A stretch of 26,717 nucleotides of DNA. It comes from an uncultured Clostridia bacterium (GTDB taxonomy: Bacteria > Bacillota > Clostridia > UMGS1810). A program made the translations under genes and the position numbers. This document shows, piece by piece, positions 1-6,558 of the stretch (within the stretch, counting starts at the first letter, position 1; each line of letters begins with the position of its first letter). Location of the stretch: the NCBI GenBank assembly GCA_905210855.1, contig CAJLYL010000016.1:1-26717 (forward strand). Direction: 5' to 3'. The notes under the pieces are model-generated. The model was not told the origin of the DNA, ran no database searches, and worked only from the letters and a program-made list of their open reading frames with translations.

Positions 1-243
1 TGTCATACCGGAGCAGCCGATTGTCTCAACCAGTGCCTCCTGGATAACGCCGTCCTTGACATTGAGAGTCAGTTTACAGGCTCCCTGCTGAGGTGCGCAC
101 CAGCCGATACCGTGAGTAAGACCGGATATGTCCTTAATCTCTTTGGCTTTTACCCATTTGCCCTCTTCCGGAATCGGAGCCGGGCCGTGGTTTGCGCCTT
201 TGGCAACCACACACATATTTTCAACTTCTGAACTGTAGATCAT
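1..243 (-). CDS. Fe-S cluster assembly scaffold-like protein (NifU/IscU-like), N-terminal part
   Basis: This is the first 81 codons of a minus-strand gene that runs off the left edge. The ATG at 243 is preceded by a GGAAAGGGG ribosome binding site 7 bases upstream. The visible protein has cysteines at residues 11, 49, 56 and 77, in the contexts GWCAPQQGAC and IGCSGMT. From memory this resembles a clostridial protein annotated as an iron-sulfur scaffold of the NifU/IscU type, usually next to a GGGtGRT-type protein, which would lie outside the window. The conserved cysteines fit metal or cluster binding, but the function is inferred from resemblance only. It has its own promoter and is not obviously part of the dap operon upstream. 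Confidence 0.6.
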   Translation of the reverse strand, partial: MIYSSEVENMCVVAKGANHGPAPIPEEGKWVKAKEIKDISGLTHGIGWCAPQQGACKLTLNVKDGVIQEALVETIGCSGMT

Positions 244-280
244 TTTTTTACCCCTTTCCTACTGATTACGTTGTTAATAT

Positions 281-308
281 TTTATCATACATTCTATAAA
301 GTGTGCAA
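281..308 (-). promoter_or_regulatory. Candidate sigma-A promoter for the Fe-S scaffold-like gene
   Basis: Read on the minus strand, TTGCAC lies 16 bases before GATAAA, within an A+T-rich stretch of the 114-base gap after dapB. The -35 is a fair match and the -10 only moderate. No convincing terminator for dapB is visible in the same gap, so some read-through is possible. Confidence 0.4.
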
Positions 309-357
309 GACACAATGTCGATTTTTGTTGAATGTAACTAACTCAAAAACCCCTTAA

Positions 358-1107
358 TCACATCATATTCTGCATTGAATACATACCCGCTTTTCTGCCT
401 GCGATAAACTTTGCCGCCTTTATGCTGCCCACGGCAAAAATCTCTCTGCTCATGGCTGTGTGTTTTATCTCGATTATCTCGTCATTGCCGGCAAAAATAA
501 CCTCGTGTTCACCGACTATGGTGCCGCCGCGCACGGAATGTATACCGATTTCGTCGGGCGAGCGTTTTTTGCGCACACTATGTCTGTCGTACACATATTC
601 GGGTTTGTCGCAGAGTTCCTCCGCCATAGCGTCGGCAATCATGAGAGCCGTGCCGCTGGGTGCGTCTATCTTTCTGTTGTGGTGTTTCTCCACAATCTCT
701 ATGTCAAAATCGCCCCCGAGGGCAGCCGCGGCTCTCCTCACAAGGCTTATGAGAAGATTGATGCCGAGTGACATATTTGCGCTGCGGAAAACCGCCGCGG
801 TCTCCGACAGCTTGTCCAACGCCTTTATCTGCTCGTCGGACAGTCCCGTCGTCGCCATGACGAGCGCAGTGCCGGTTTTGGCGCAATAGCCGATAAGCCC
901 GTCCGCAACCGCGGGATTGGAAAAGTCGATGATGACATCGGCTTTTCCGTCAAATTTGTTTATATCGTCAACAACGGGATAATCAGAGCACGACTCCGTG
1001 TTGATGTCAAGTCCGCACACTATTTTGCATTCGTTATCTTCCGCCGCAAGCTGCGAGATGACTTTGCCCATCTTGCCGTTGCAGCCGCTGAGTATAATAT
1101 TTATCAT
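358..1107 (-). CDS. dapB: 4-hydroxy-tetrahydrodipicolinate reductase
   Basis: DapB reduces 4-hydroxy-tetrahydrodipicolinate to tetrahydrodipicolinate with NAD(P)H in the cytosolic diaminopimelate/lysine pathway, which supplies peptidoglycan. The 249-aa length is typical. The N-terminal Rossmann loop GCNGKMGK is at residues 8-15. The family signature EKHHNRKIDAPSGTA is at residues 140-154 and contains the catalytic His pair and Lys146. The C-terminal RGGTIVGEHEVIF segment is also typical. It is the last gene of asd-dapA-dapB, starting 15 bases after the dapA stop, so it is almost certainly co-transcribed with them from the promoter at 3072-3100. Confidence 0.96.
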   Translation of the reverse strand: MINIILSGCNGKMGKVISQLAAEDNECKIVCGLDINTESCSDYPVVDDINKFDGKADVIIDFSNPAVADGLIGYCAKTGTALVMATTGLSDEQIKALDKLSETAAVFRSANMSLGINLLISLVRRAAAALGGDFDIEIVEKHHNRKIDAPSGTALMIADAMAEELCDKPEYVYDRHSVRKKRSPDEIGIHSVRGGTIVGEHEVIFAGNDEIIEIKHTAMSREIFAVGSIKAAKFIAGRKAGMYSMQNMM

Positions 1108-1122
1108 TTTATCAACATTCCT

Positions 1123-2013
1123 TTAGATTAGACCATAGTTTTTCAGTGCTTTTTTAAGCTTTGCAAGGTTGTCGCCGCTCATTTCATAAAGCGGCAGTCT
1201 GACAGGGCCGACCTCCATGCCCATGAGGTTGCACGCGGTCTTAACCGGCACGGGATTAACCTCGCAGAAAAGCGCTTCGTTAAGCTCCGCCGCCGCAAGC
1301 TGCATCTTAAGGCTCTCCGCGGTGTCACCCTCAAGGTACTTCATGACGATGTCGTGGGTCTGCCGCGGCGCAACATTTGCAAGCACGGATATTACTCCCT
1401 TGCCGCCGAGCGACATGACCGGCACTATCTGATCGTCGTTGCCGGAATATATGTCGAGCCTGTCGCCGCAGAGTGCGGCTATCTTAGCCACCTGAGATAT
1501 GTTGCCGCTTGCCTCTTTTATGGCAACTATATTTTCTATTTTTGCAAGTTCCGCAGCCGTCTCCGGCTCAATGTTCACGCCCGTGCGCGACTTCACACTG
1601 TACATGATTATCGGCAGATCCGTGCACGCGGCAATCGTCTCATAGTGCTTTATGAGTCCGCGCTGCGTGGTCTTGTTGTAATACGGCGTCACGCAGAGCA
1701 CCGCGTCCGCGCCCACGCTTTGCGCAAACTTCGTCATCGTGACGGCATGGTCGGTATAGTTCGAGCCGGTGCCGGCTATGAGCGGTATTCTGCCGTTTAT
1801 TTTCTGCACGGCGTATTTTATCGCCTCGCAGTGCTGTTCGTCCGGCAGTGTGGGCGCCTCGCCCGTGGTTCCGCACAGGATTATGGCGTCGGTGCCGTTG
1901 TCTATGTGAAATTCCAAAAGTTCTCCGAGTTTGTCATAATTAATTTCTTCTCCTGTTTTATCAAAAGGTGTTATAAGAGCAACGCCCGAACCCGTAAATA
2001 CAGTTGATTTCAT
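1123..2013 (-). CDS. dapA: 4-hydroxy-tetrahydrodipicolinate synthase
   Basis: DapA condenses pyruvate with aspartate semialdehyde, the committed step to diaminopimelate. From ATG 2013 the protein has 296 aa, the family norm. Visible active-site elements are GTTGE at 48-52, TPYYNK at 109-114, YSVKSRTG at 138-145 with the substrate-binding Arg143, and the Schiff-base Lys166 in VAIKEASG. I chose 2013 because GGAGG (2019-2023) sits just upstream and family members begin at this point. An in-frame ATG at 2049 would add 12 unrelated residues and overlap asd by 16 bases. The gene follows asd by 20 bases and precedes dapB. Confidence 0.96.
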   Translation of the reverse strand: MKSTVFTGSGVALITPFDKTGEEINYDKLGELLEFHIDNGTDAIILCGTTGEAPTLPDEQHCEAIKYAVQKINGRIPLIAGTGSNYTDHAVTMTKFAQSVGADAVLCVTPYYNKTTQRGLIKHYETIAACTDLPIIMYSVKSRTGVNIEPETAAELAKIENIVAIKEASGNISQVAKIAALCGDRLDIYSGNDDQIVPVMSLGGKGVISVLANVAPRQTHDIVMKYLEGDTAESLKMQLAAAELNEALFCEVNPVPVKTACNLMGMEVGPVRLPLYEMSGDNLAKLKKALKNYGLI

Positions 2014-2033
2014 AATTACCTCCGAAGATTTTT

Positions 2034-3035
2034 TTATTTGCTTTCCCAATATTCAATAAGCTTCTGAGCAATCTGCACAGCGTTTGCCGCCGCGCCTTTT
2101 CTTATGTTGTCCGCAACAACCCACAGATTAACGCCGCTCTCCACGCTGTCGTCACGGCGGATTCTGCCGACATAGGTTTCGTTTGTGCCCGTTGCGTTAA
2201 GCGCAAGCGGATACACATCATGCTCCGGATCGTCCTGAACCACAACCCCGGGAGCTTTCCTAAGCACTTCTTTAAGCTCATCGAGATCAAACTGATTGTA
2301 AAACTCAACATTTATAGACTCGCTGTGGCTGTTGAATACCGGCACGCGAACCGTGGTGGCGGTGATTCTGATAGAATCGTCGCCGAGGATTTTTCTCGTC
2401 TCATTTACCATCTTCATCTCTTCCTTGGTGTAGCCGTTAGGCAGGAAGACATCTATATGCGGCAGGCAGTTTCCTGCAATCTGATGCGGAAATTTCTTGG
2501 GTGCCTCGCCCTTGAGTCCGTTCTCCAAATCCTTGTATCCAGCCATGCCGGCGCCCGACACAGCCTGATATGTGGAGTAAACCACTCTCTTGATTTTGTA
2601 TTTATCGTGCAGCGGCTTGAGCGCAACCATAGCCTGGATTGTGGAGCAGTTGGGGTTTGCGATGATGCCCTTGTTCCACTCTATGTCATCGGGATTAACC
2701 TCGGGCACAACGAGCGGAACCTCGGGATCCATTCTCCATGCGCTGGAGTTATCTATAACCACGCAGCCCTTGGATGCGGCTATGGGAGCAAACTTTTCGC
2801 TTGTGGAGCCGCCCGCCGAGAACAGCGCGATGTCAACGCCGCGGTCAAAGGAGGTCTCGGTGAGTTCCTCAATCTCATATTCTTTTCCCATAAATTCAAT
2901 TTTCTGTCCGGCAGACCTTTTTGACGCAAAAAGCCAGTAGTTCTCAACCGGCAGCTTGATTTCCTCAAGAACCTTCAAAAATGTGCGTCCGACCATGCCG
3001 GTTGCACCAACAACAGCAACATTGTATTTTTTCAC
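2034..3035 (-). CDS. asd: Aspartate-semialdehyde dehydrogenase
   Basis: Asd converts aspartyl-4-phosphate to aspartate semialdehyde with NADPH, feeding DapA directly downstream and also the threonine/methionine branch. The protein is 333 aa. The dinucleotide loop GATGMVG is at residues 10-16 and the catalytic cysteine is Cys130 in NPNCSTIQ. The gene starts with GTG at 3035, with GGAGG at 3044-3048 at good spacing. It is the first gene of the operon, about 30 bases after the likely transcription start. That leaves no room for a lysine riboswitch, so control by lysine would have to act elsewhere, for instance on aspartokinase, which is not in the window. Confidence 0.96.
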   Translation of the reverse strand: MKKYNVAVVGATGMVGRTFLKVLEEIKLPVENYWLFASKRSAGQKIEFMGKEYEIEELTETSFDRGVDIALFSAGGSTSEKFAPIAASKGCVVIDNSSAWRMDPEVPLVVPEVNPDDIEWNKGIIANPNCSTIQAMVALKPLHDKYKIKRVVYSTYQAVSGAGMAGYKDLENGLKGEAPKKFPHQIAGNCLPHIDVFLPNGYTKEEMKMVNETRKILGDDSIRITATTVRVPVFNSHSESINVEFYNQFDLDELKEVLRKAPGVVVQDDPEHDVYPLALNATGTNETYVGRIRRDDSVESGVNLWVVADNIRKGAAANAVQIAQKLIEYWESK

Positions 3036-3071
3036 TGTGATGACCTCCGTAAATTCAGTTTTATCTCTTAC

Positions 3072-3100
3072 AGAATACCACTAAAGCGCGCATAAGTCAA
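3072..3100 (-). promoter_or_regulatory. Promoter of the asd-dapA-dapB operon
   Basis: On the minus strand TTGACT is followed after exactly 17 bases by TATTCT. The predicted start lies about 30 bases before the asd GTG codon. It is back-to-back with the promoter at 3139-3167, so the two operons diverge from a shared gap of about 165 bases. Confidence 0.7.
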
Positions 3101-3138
3101 CATTTTGTGTCGATTTTTTTACAAATTCGGCAAATTGC

Positions 3139-3167
3139 TTGACTATATCGCAAAAATATTTTATCCT
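3139..3167 (+). promoter_or_regulatory. Promoter of the SpoIID-like gene and queA
   Basis: TTGACT and TATCCT are separated by 17 bases, with the ribosome binding site AGAGGAGGT about 20 bases further on and ATG at 3201. The match is to the vegetative sigma-A consensus, not to an obvious sporulation sigma factor. This suggests the downstream SpoIID-like protein is made in growing cells. Confidence 0.65.
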
Positions 3168-3200
3168 ATATTATATGCATATTTCAGAGGAGGTACACAG

Positions 3201-4508
3201 ATGAAGAAATTTTTATGTATATTTATATCGCTTTTGATTTTAAGTTCTTATACAGTTTATGCACAGAACAACAATGAAATGCTCAGAGTGGGCGTCAGCT
3301 ACGGCACGGACGCCGTGAGCCAATGCTCGCTGGAATCCTCGGCGGGGTTTCTCATCGGCATTGACGACAACAGAGTGTTCTCGGAGCAGATGAAATACGG
3401 CGAGGCGGCAATCAATGTGACGATGAGTGCGGACGGCATCTGCACCTACGGCAGCGATACCTTCGACACCAACAGCGGTCAGCGGCTCACATTCATGGCG
3501 GCGGACGGCGGTCTGGTACGTGTGAACGGCAAGGAATACCGCGGCGGCATAGAGATACTCAATGCCGGCGGCGGCAAAATGGCGGTGATAAACCTGATAT
3601 CGCCCGACGACTACATAAAAGGCGTGATCGGCAGAGAGATGTCGTCAAGCTGGCACATAGAGGCGCTCAAAGCTCAGGCTGTGTGTGCGCGCAACTACGC
3701 CATATCAAACAAGGGCAAACACAACGCGGCAGGTTTCGATGTGTGCCCGACGGTGCACTGCCAGGTGTACGGCGGTGTGGCGGCAGAGGCTGCAAGCACA
3801 ATCCGCGCGTCGGACGAAACCAAGGGGAAATACCTCATGTACAACGGTGCGCTCGCGGACACGCTTTTTTTCTCGTGCGACGGAGGACACACGTCCACCG
3901 CAAAATATGTGTGGGGAAACGATGTGCCCTATCTGCGCGGAGTTGAGGATATCTACGAAAATCCGTCCGAGGCAACGAGATACAACTGGAGCACCACGCT
4001 CACCACGGCGGAGATTGAGTCAAAACTCCTGGCAAACGGAGTGAACATAGGCAAGGTGACCGCCGTTACAGCGACAACCGAGCCGACGACCGGACAGGTG
4101 TACAGGCTGACCATAACCGGCACAGCCGGCACAAAGGAATACATAAACGACGGCACACGCACCTGGGCAGGCTCAACCACTCTGTTCAGTCAAAGATACA
4201 CCGTGACACCCGTATCGGCAGACGCGTCTGCCGGCACAACGGCGATCACATCGTCCGGCAAAGAGCCGCTTGCGGAGTTTATGGCAATATTCACGGGCGG
4301 CAAGTCGGAGTTTGCCTATCCGTTCATTGTGCGCAGCGCAGCCGGCAATTCCACGGTTAATCAGACCGCACTCGCATACAGATTTGACGGGCACGGCTGG
4401 GGACACGGACTCGGCATGAGCCAGTACGGAGCAAAAGCTATGGCAGACCAAGGGTTCGGTTATGAACAGATATTGACGTTCTATTACCCGGGAACAAACT
4501 TGCATTAA
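3201..4508 (+). CDS. Secreted SpoIID/LytB-domain protein
   Basis: SpoIID is a lytic transglycosylase that cleaves peptidoglycan during forespore engulfment; LytB is an amidase enhancer with the same domain. From ATG 3201 (RBS AGAGGAGGT) the protein has 435 aa. It starts with a signal peptide, roughly residues 1-21, ending near VYA. The SpoIID domain covers about residues 130-430. Glu146 in IGREM matches the family's catalytic Glu. Cys182 and Cys187 (VCPTVHCQVYGG) match the metal-site cysteines described for clostridial SpoIID. The sequence FFSCDGGHT follows, and DGHGWGHGLGMSQYGA lies near the C-terminus. The N-terminal 100 residues and an insertion near 300-375 look lineage-specific. The vegetative-type promoter leaves open whether it acts in sporulation or in general wall turnover. 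Confidence 0.88.
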   Translation: MKKFLCIFISLLILSSYTVYAQNNNEMLRVGVSYGTDAVSQCSLESSAGFLIGIDDNRVFSEQMKYGEAAINVTMSADGICTYGSDTFDTNSGQRLTFMAADGGLVRVNGKEYRGGIEILNAGGGKMAVINLISPDDYIKGVIGREMSSSWHIEALKAQAVCARNYAISNKGKHNAAGFDVCPTVHCQVYGGVAAEAASTIRASDETKGKYLMYNGALADTLFFSCDGGHTSTAKYVWGNDVPYLRGVEDIYENPSEATRYNWSTTLTTAEIESKLLANGVNIGKVTAVTATTEPTTGQVYRLTITGTAGTKEYINDGTRTWAGSTTLFSQRYTVTPVSADASAGTTAITSSGKEPLAEFMAIFTGGKSEFAYPFIVRSAAGNSTVNQTALAYRFDGHGWGHGLGMSQYGAKAMADQGFGYEQILTFYYPGTNLH

Positions 4509-4528
4509 TCAAAAGGAGCATGAAAACA

Positions 4529-5554
4529 TTGAAAACAAGTGATTTTTATTATGATTTACCCCATGAGCTGATTGCTCAGACGCCGCTTGCCGACAGGGCA
4601 TCTTCAAAGCTGCTCACGGTGGACAAAAAAACAGGCGAAATGAACCACAAAATATTCCGCGATATAAAAGACGAGCTTAAAGCCGGCGACTGCCTGGTGC
4701 TCAACGACACACGCGTCATTCCGGCACGGCTCATCGGCGAAAAAGAGGGCACCGGCGGCAGGATAGAATTTTTGCTGCTGAACCGAAAATCTACAAACGA
4801 ATGGGAAGTTATATTAAAACCGGGCAAAAAAGCAAAACTGGGCGCACGGTTTGTGTTCGGCGGCGGCAGACTGAAAGCCGAGATACTGGAGACCATAAAC
4901 GACGGTAACAGGCTTGTGCGTTTTGAATACGGCGGACTGTGGGAAACCCTGCTCGACGAGCTGGGCGAAATGCCGCTGCCGCCGTATATCACGGAACACC
5001 TGGACGACCGCGAAAGATATCAGACGGTGTATTCAAAACACGAAGGCTCTGCAGCCGCACCGACTGCCGGACTGCACTTTACAAAAGAACTGCTCTCCGA
5101 GATTGAGCAAAAGGGAGTAAAAATTGAATATATCACGCTCCACGTGGGACTTGGCACATTTCGTCCGGTAAAGGTGGACGACGTGACAAACCACAAAATG
5201 CACTCAGAGTTCTACTCCATCACCAAAGAAACCGCCGACGCGATCAATGAAACGCGAAAAAACGGCGGCAGAATAATATCCGTCGGCACAACCACCACGC
5301 GCACACTGGAGACCGTGGCGGACGAGGACGGATTTGTGTGCGGAAGCAGCGGCTGGACGGACATATTCATCTATCCTCCGTACAGATTTAAATGCGTGGA
5401 CTGCCTGATAACCAACTTCCACCTGCCGGAATCCACACTGCTGATGCTTGTGTCGGCTTTCTCGAGCAAGGAGATAATCATGAATGCGTATGCGGAGGCA
5501 ATAAAGAACCGTTACAGGTTCTTCAGTTTTGGTGACGCTATGTTTTTACATTAA
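4529..5554 (+). CDS. queA: S-adenosylmethionine:tRNA ribosyltransferase-isomerase
   Basis: QueA transfers and isomerises the ribosyl group of SAM onto preQ1 in tRNA, giving epoxyqueuosine at the wobble position. The protein matches the family over its length, including LIAQTPL, LNDTRVIPARLIG, LHVGLGTFRPV and NFHLPESTLLMLVSAF. I prefer the TTG at 4529 (341 aa, MKTSDFYYDLP, the usual clostridial N-terminus) because GGAG at 4515-4518 is then 10 bases away. The in-frame ATG at 4520 leaves a spacing of only 1 base and adds three residues. The gene follows the SpoIID-like gene by about 20 bases and is probably co-transcribed. Neighbours such as tgt are not visible. No clear terminator follows. Confidence 0.93.
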   Translation: MKTSDFYYDLPHELIAQTPLADRASSKLLTVDKKTGEMNHKIFRDIKDELKAGDCLVLNDTRVIPARLIGEKEGTGGRIEFLLLNRKSTNEWEVILKPGKKAKLGARFVFGGGRLKAEILETINDGNRLVRFEYGGLWETLLDELGEMPLPPYITEHLDDRERYQTVYSKHEGSAAAPTAGLHFTKELLSEIEQKGVKIEYITLHVGLGTFRPVKVDDVTNHKMHSEFYSITKETADAINETRKNGGRIISVGTTTTRTLETVADEDGFVCGSSGWTDIFIYPPYRFKCVDCLITNFHLPESTLLMLVSAFSSKEIIMNAYAEAIKNRYRFFSFGDAMFLH

Positions 5555-5640
5555 ATAAACTCGCATTCCGTCAGTTTCTGCTTCCAACGGCGGAAACGCA
5601 CAGCGAGACCGCTGCAAAGCACGGTAACGCCCGCCATTAC

Positions 5641-6036
5641 TCAAATCGGCTGTATCCCGTCCGCAGCGGTTTCCGCCGTTTCTTCGGTCAGCTCCGACCG
5701 GCGGAGCTGCTTTAAGTTTTCTAAAACAAACGGGCTGTTTGCGGCGATTTGCCCCAGCGTCGGGCATCCGTCCATCTGCCCGCAGTCCGCACAGGTATCC
5801 AATTTCTTCTCCCGAACACAGTTATGTATGGGACAGAGTTTATCGCAGAACGGCGTTTTGGCACCTTCAATACGACAGCCTGTACAATTAATCATTTCTG
5901 CTGTGATCGTCACCCCATTGAGTTTCGTCCACAGAGCGGCGGTTTTCTCGCGCAGGGCATTGTCATTTGTAAGCGTTGCGGTTCTGGCGTCACACCTTTC
6001 GCAGTCCAGTCCGCAGCAACCGATTAACTTATTCAT
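5641..6036 (-). CDS. Cysteine-rich DUF3795 protein
   Basis: This is a 131-aa cytosolic protein with 12 cysteines at residues 7, 8, 12, 15, 51, 54, 64, 68, 73, 82, 85 and 91, in pairs such as CCGLDCERC, CTGC and CADC. The pattern matches DUF3795, a family of unknown function presumed to bind metal or Fe-S clusters. ATG 6036 has AGGAGG upstream (6044-6050). A longer in-frame start at 6105 would overlap the TetR gene and lacks such a site. It follows the TetR-like gene by 19 bases, so the two probably form one transcript and the regulator may respond to whatever this protein handles. It converges on queA. The role is not established. Confidence 0.8.
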   Translation of the reverse strand: MNKLIGCCGLDCERCDARTATLTNDNALREKTAALWTKLNGVTITAEMINCTGCRIEGAKTPFCDKLCPIHNCVREKKLDTCADCGQMDGCPTLGQIAANSPFVLENLKQLRRSELTEETAETAADGIQPI

Positions 6037-6055
6037 AATGTAATCCTCCTCTATT

Positions 6056-6322
6056 TCAATCAATACAACTGTTTCCGAGCATAACGTCCTTTTGCGGGCT
6101 TTCAATATTCATCAGATATTCCGAATGATAGCTGTCTGCCCTTTCGTAGGCTGCCCTTTTCAATTCCTCAATTGTTTCAAAATGATACATTACAGGCTGT
6201 GTGGAGCAATTCAGCCTTTCCGACACAGTTCTTGCGTTAATGTTTTGCGCACCTGTTTCACGTGCAACCGCAAAAGCCGCGTCGACAATCATTTCTTTTG
6301 CGGCTTTTATTTTCGCAGGCAT
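6056..6322 (-). CDS. TetR/AcrR-type regulator, C-terminally truncated
   Basis: The 88-aa product is the DNA-binding head of a TetR repressor. The helix-turn-helix covers about residues 12-50 (AAFAVARETGAQNINARTVSERLNCSTQPVMYHF), and the fold breaks off soon after the first helix of the ligand domain. Full members are about 180-200 aa, so the sensor and dimer domain is missing. The tail MLGNSCID looks unrelated to the family, which suggests a deletion that fused the head to out-of-frame sequence just before the DUF3795 gene. The RBS GGAGGTGC precedes ATG 6322. It could still bind DNA weakly or be inert. A palindrome covers the -10 of its own promoter, as in autoregulated TetR genes. Confidence 0.7.
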   Translation of the reverse strand: MPAKIKAAKEMIVDAAFAVARETGAQNINARTVSERLNCSTQPVMYHFETIEELKRAAYERADSYHSEYLMNIESPQKDVMLGNSCID

Positions 6323-6346
6323 ATCTGCACCTCCATATATAACTCT

Positions 6347-6375
6347 AATTATACATAATTCAATTTATACATCAA
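6347..6375 (-). promoter_or_regulatory. Promoter with overlapping palindromic operator (TetR-DUF3795)
   Basis: On the minus strand TTGATG (6370-6375) lies 16 bases before a consensus TATAAT (6348-6353). The palindrome AATTAT-AC-ATAATT (6347-6360) covers the -10 exactly. Such placement is typical of a repressor site. That the TetR-like protein binds it is inference from the layout. Confidence 0.55.
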
Positions 6376-6473
6376 AGCAGAACATTTGTCAAGCATTTCT
6401 GTTTGCGTCCTCTGTTGTCCGTTCTCCCCCCGATATTCTCATCACCAAAAAACATCATTATATCGCCAAACGC

Positions 6474-6502
6474 AAAAAAGTCCGGAAAAATCCGGACTTT
6501 TT
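6474..6502 (-). terminator. Rho-independent terminator after pheT
   Basis: A perfect hairpin with stem AAAAAGTCCGGA and a 4-base loop is followed on the minus strand by a run of six T (6479-6474). The arms are symmetrical, so it could also stop transcription from the other strand. It lies between pheT and the TetR promoter, insulating the two. Confidence 0.8.
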
Positions 6503-6515
6503 ATGTAGATTGGCA

Positions 6516-6545
6516 GTGCGGCAAAACGCCTTTATTTTGCCGCAC
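6516..6545 (-). repeat. Stem-loop of the GTGCGGCAAAA type, upstream of the pheT terminator
   Basis: Arms GTGCGGCAAAA (6516-6526) and TTTTGCCGCAC (6535-6545) pair perfectly over 11 bases with an 8-base loop. There is no T run directly after it on the minus strand, so it probably protects the 3' end or assists the terminator beyond. A close relative is at 12945-12980. Confidence 0.6.
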
Positions 6546-6558
6546 CGCATTTTTTACA

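Noticed and set aside
1354..2007. Plus-strand 217-codon open frame inside dapA
   Set aside because: It is antisense to a strongly recognised dapA with all catalytic residues; its translation is Cys/His/Arg-rich and lacks any family features.
3036..3071. Lysine riboswitch upstream of asd
   Set aside because: The promoter leaves a leader of only about 30 bases, too short for the lysine riboswitch.
5555..5640. Terminator between queA and the DUF3795 gene
   Set aside because: Only a 5-bp stem (CAGCG/CGCTG) without a T run is visible; too weak to call.
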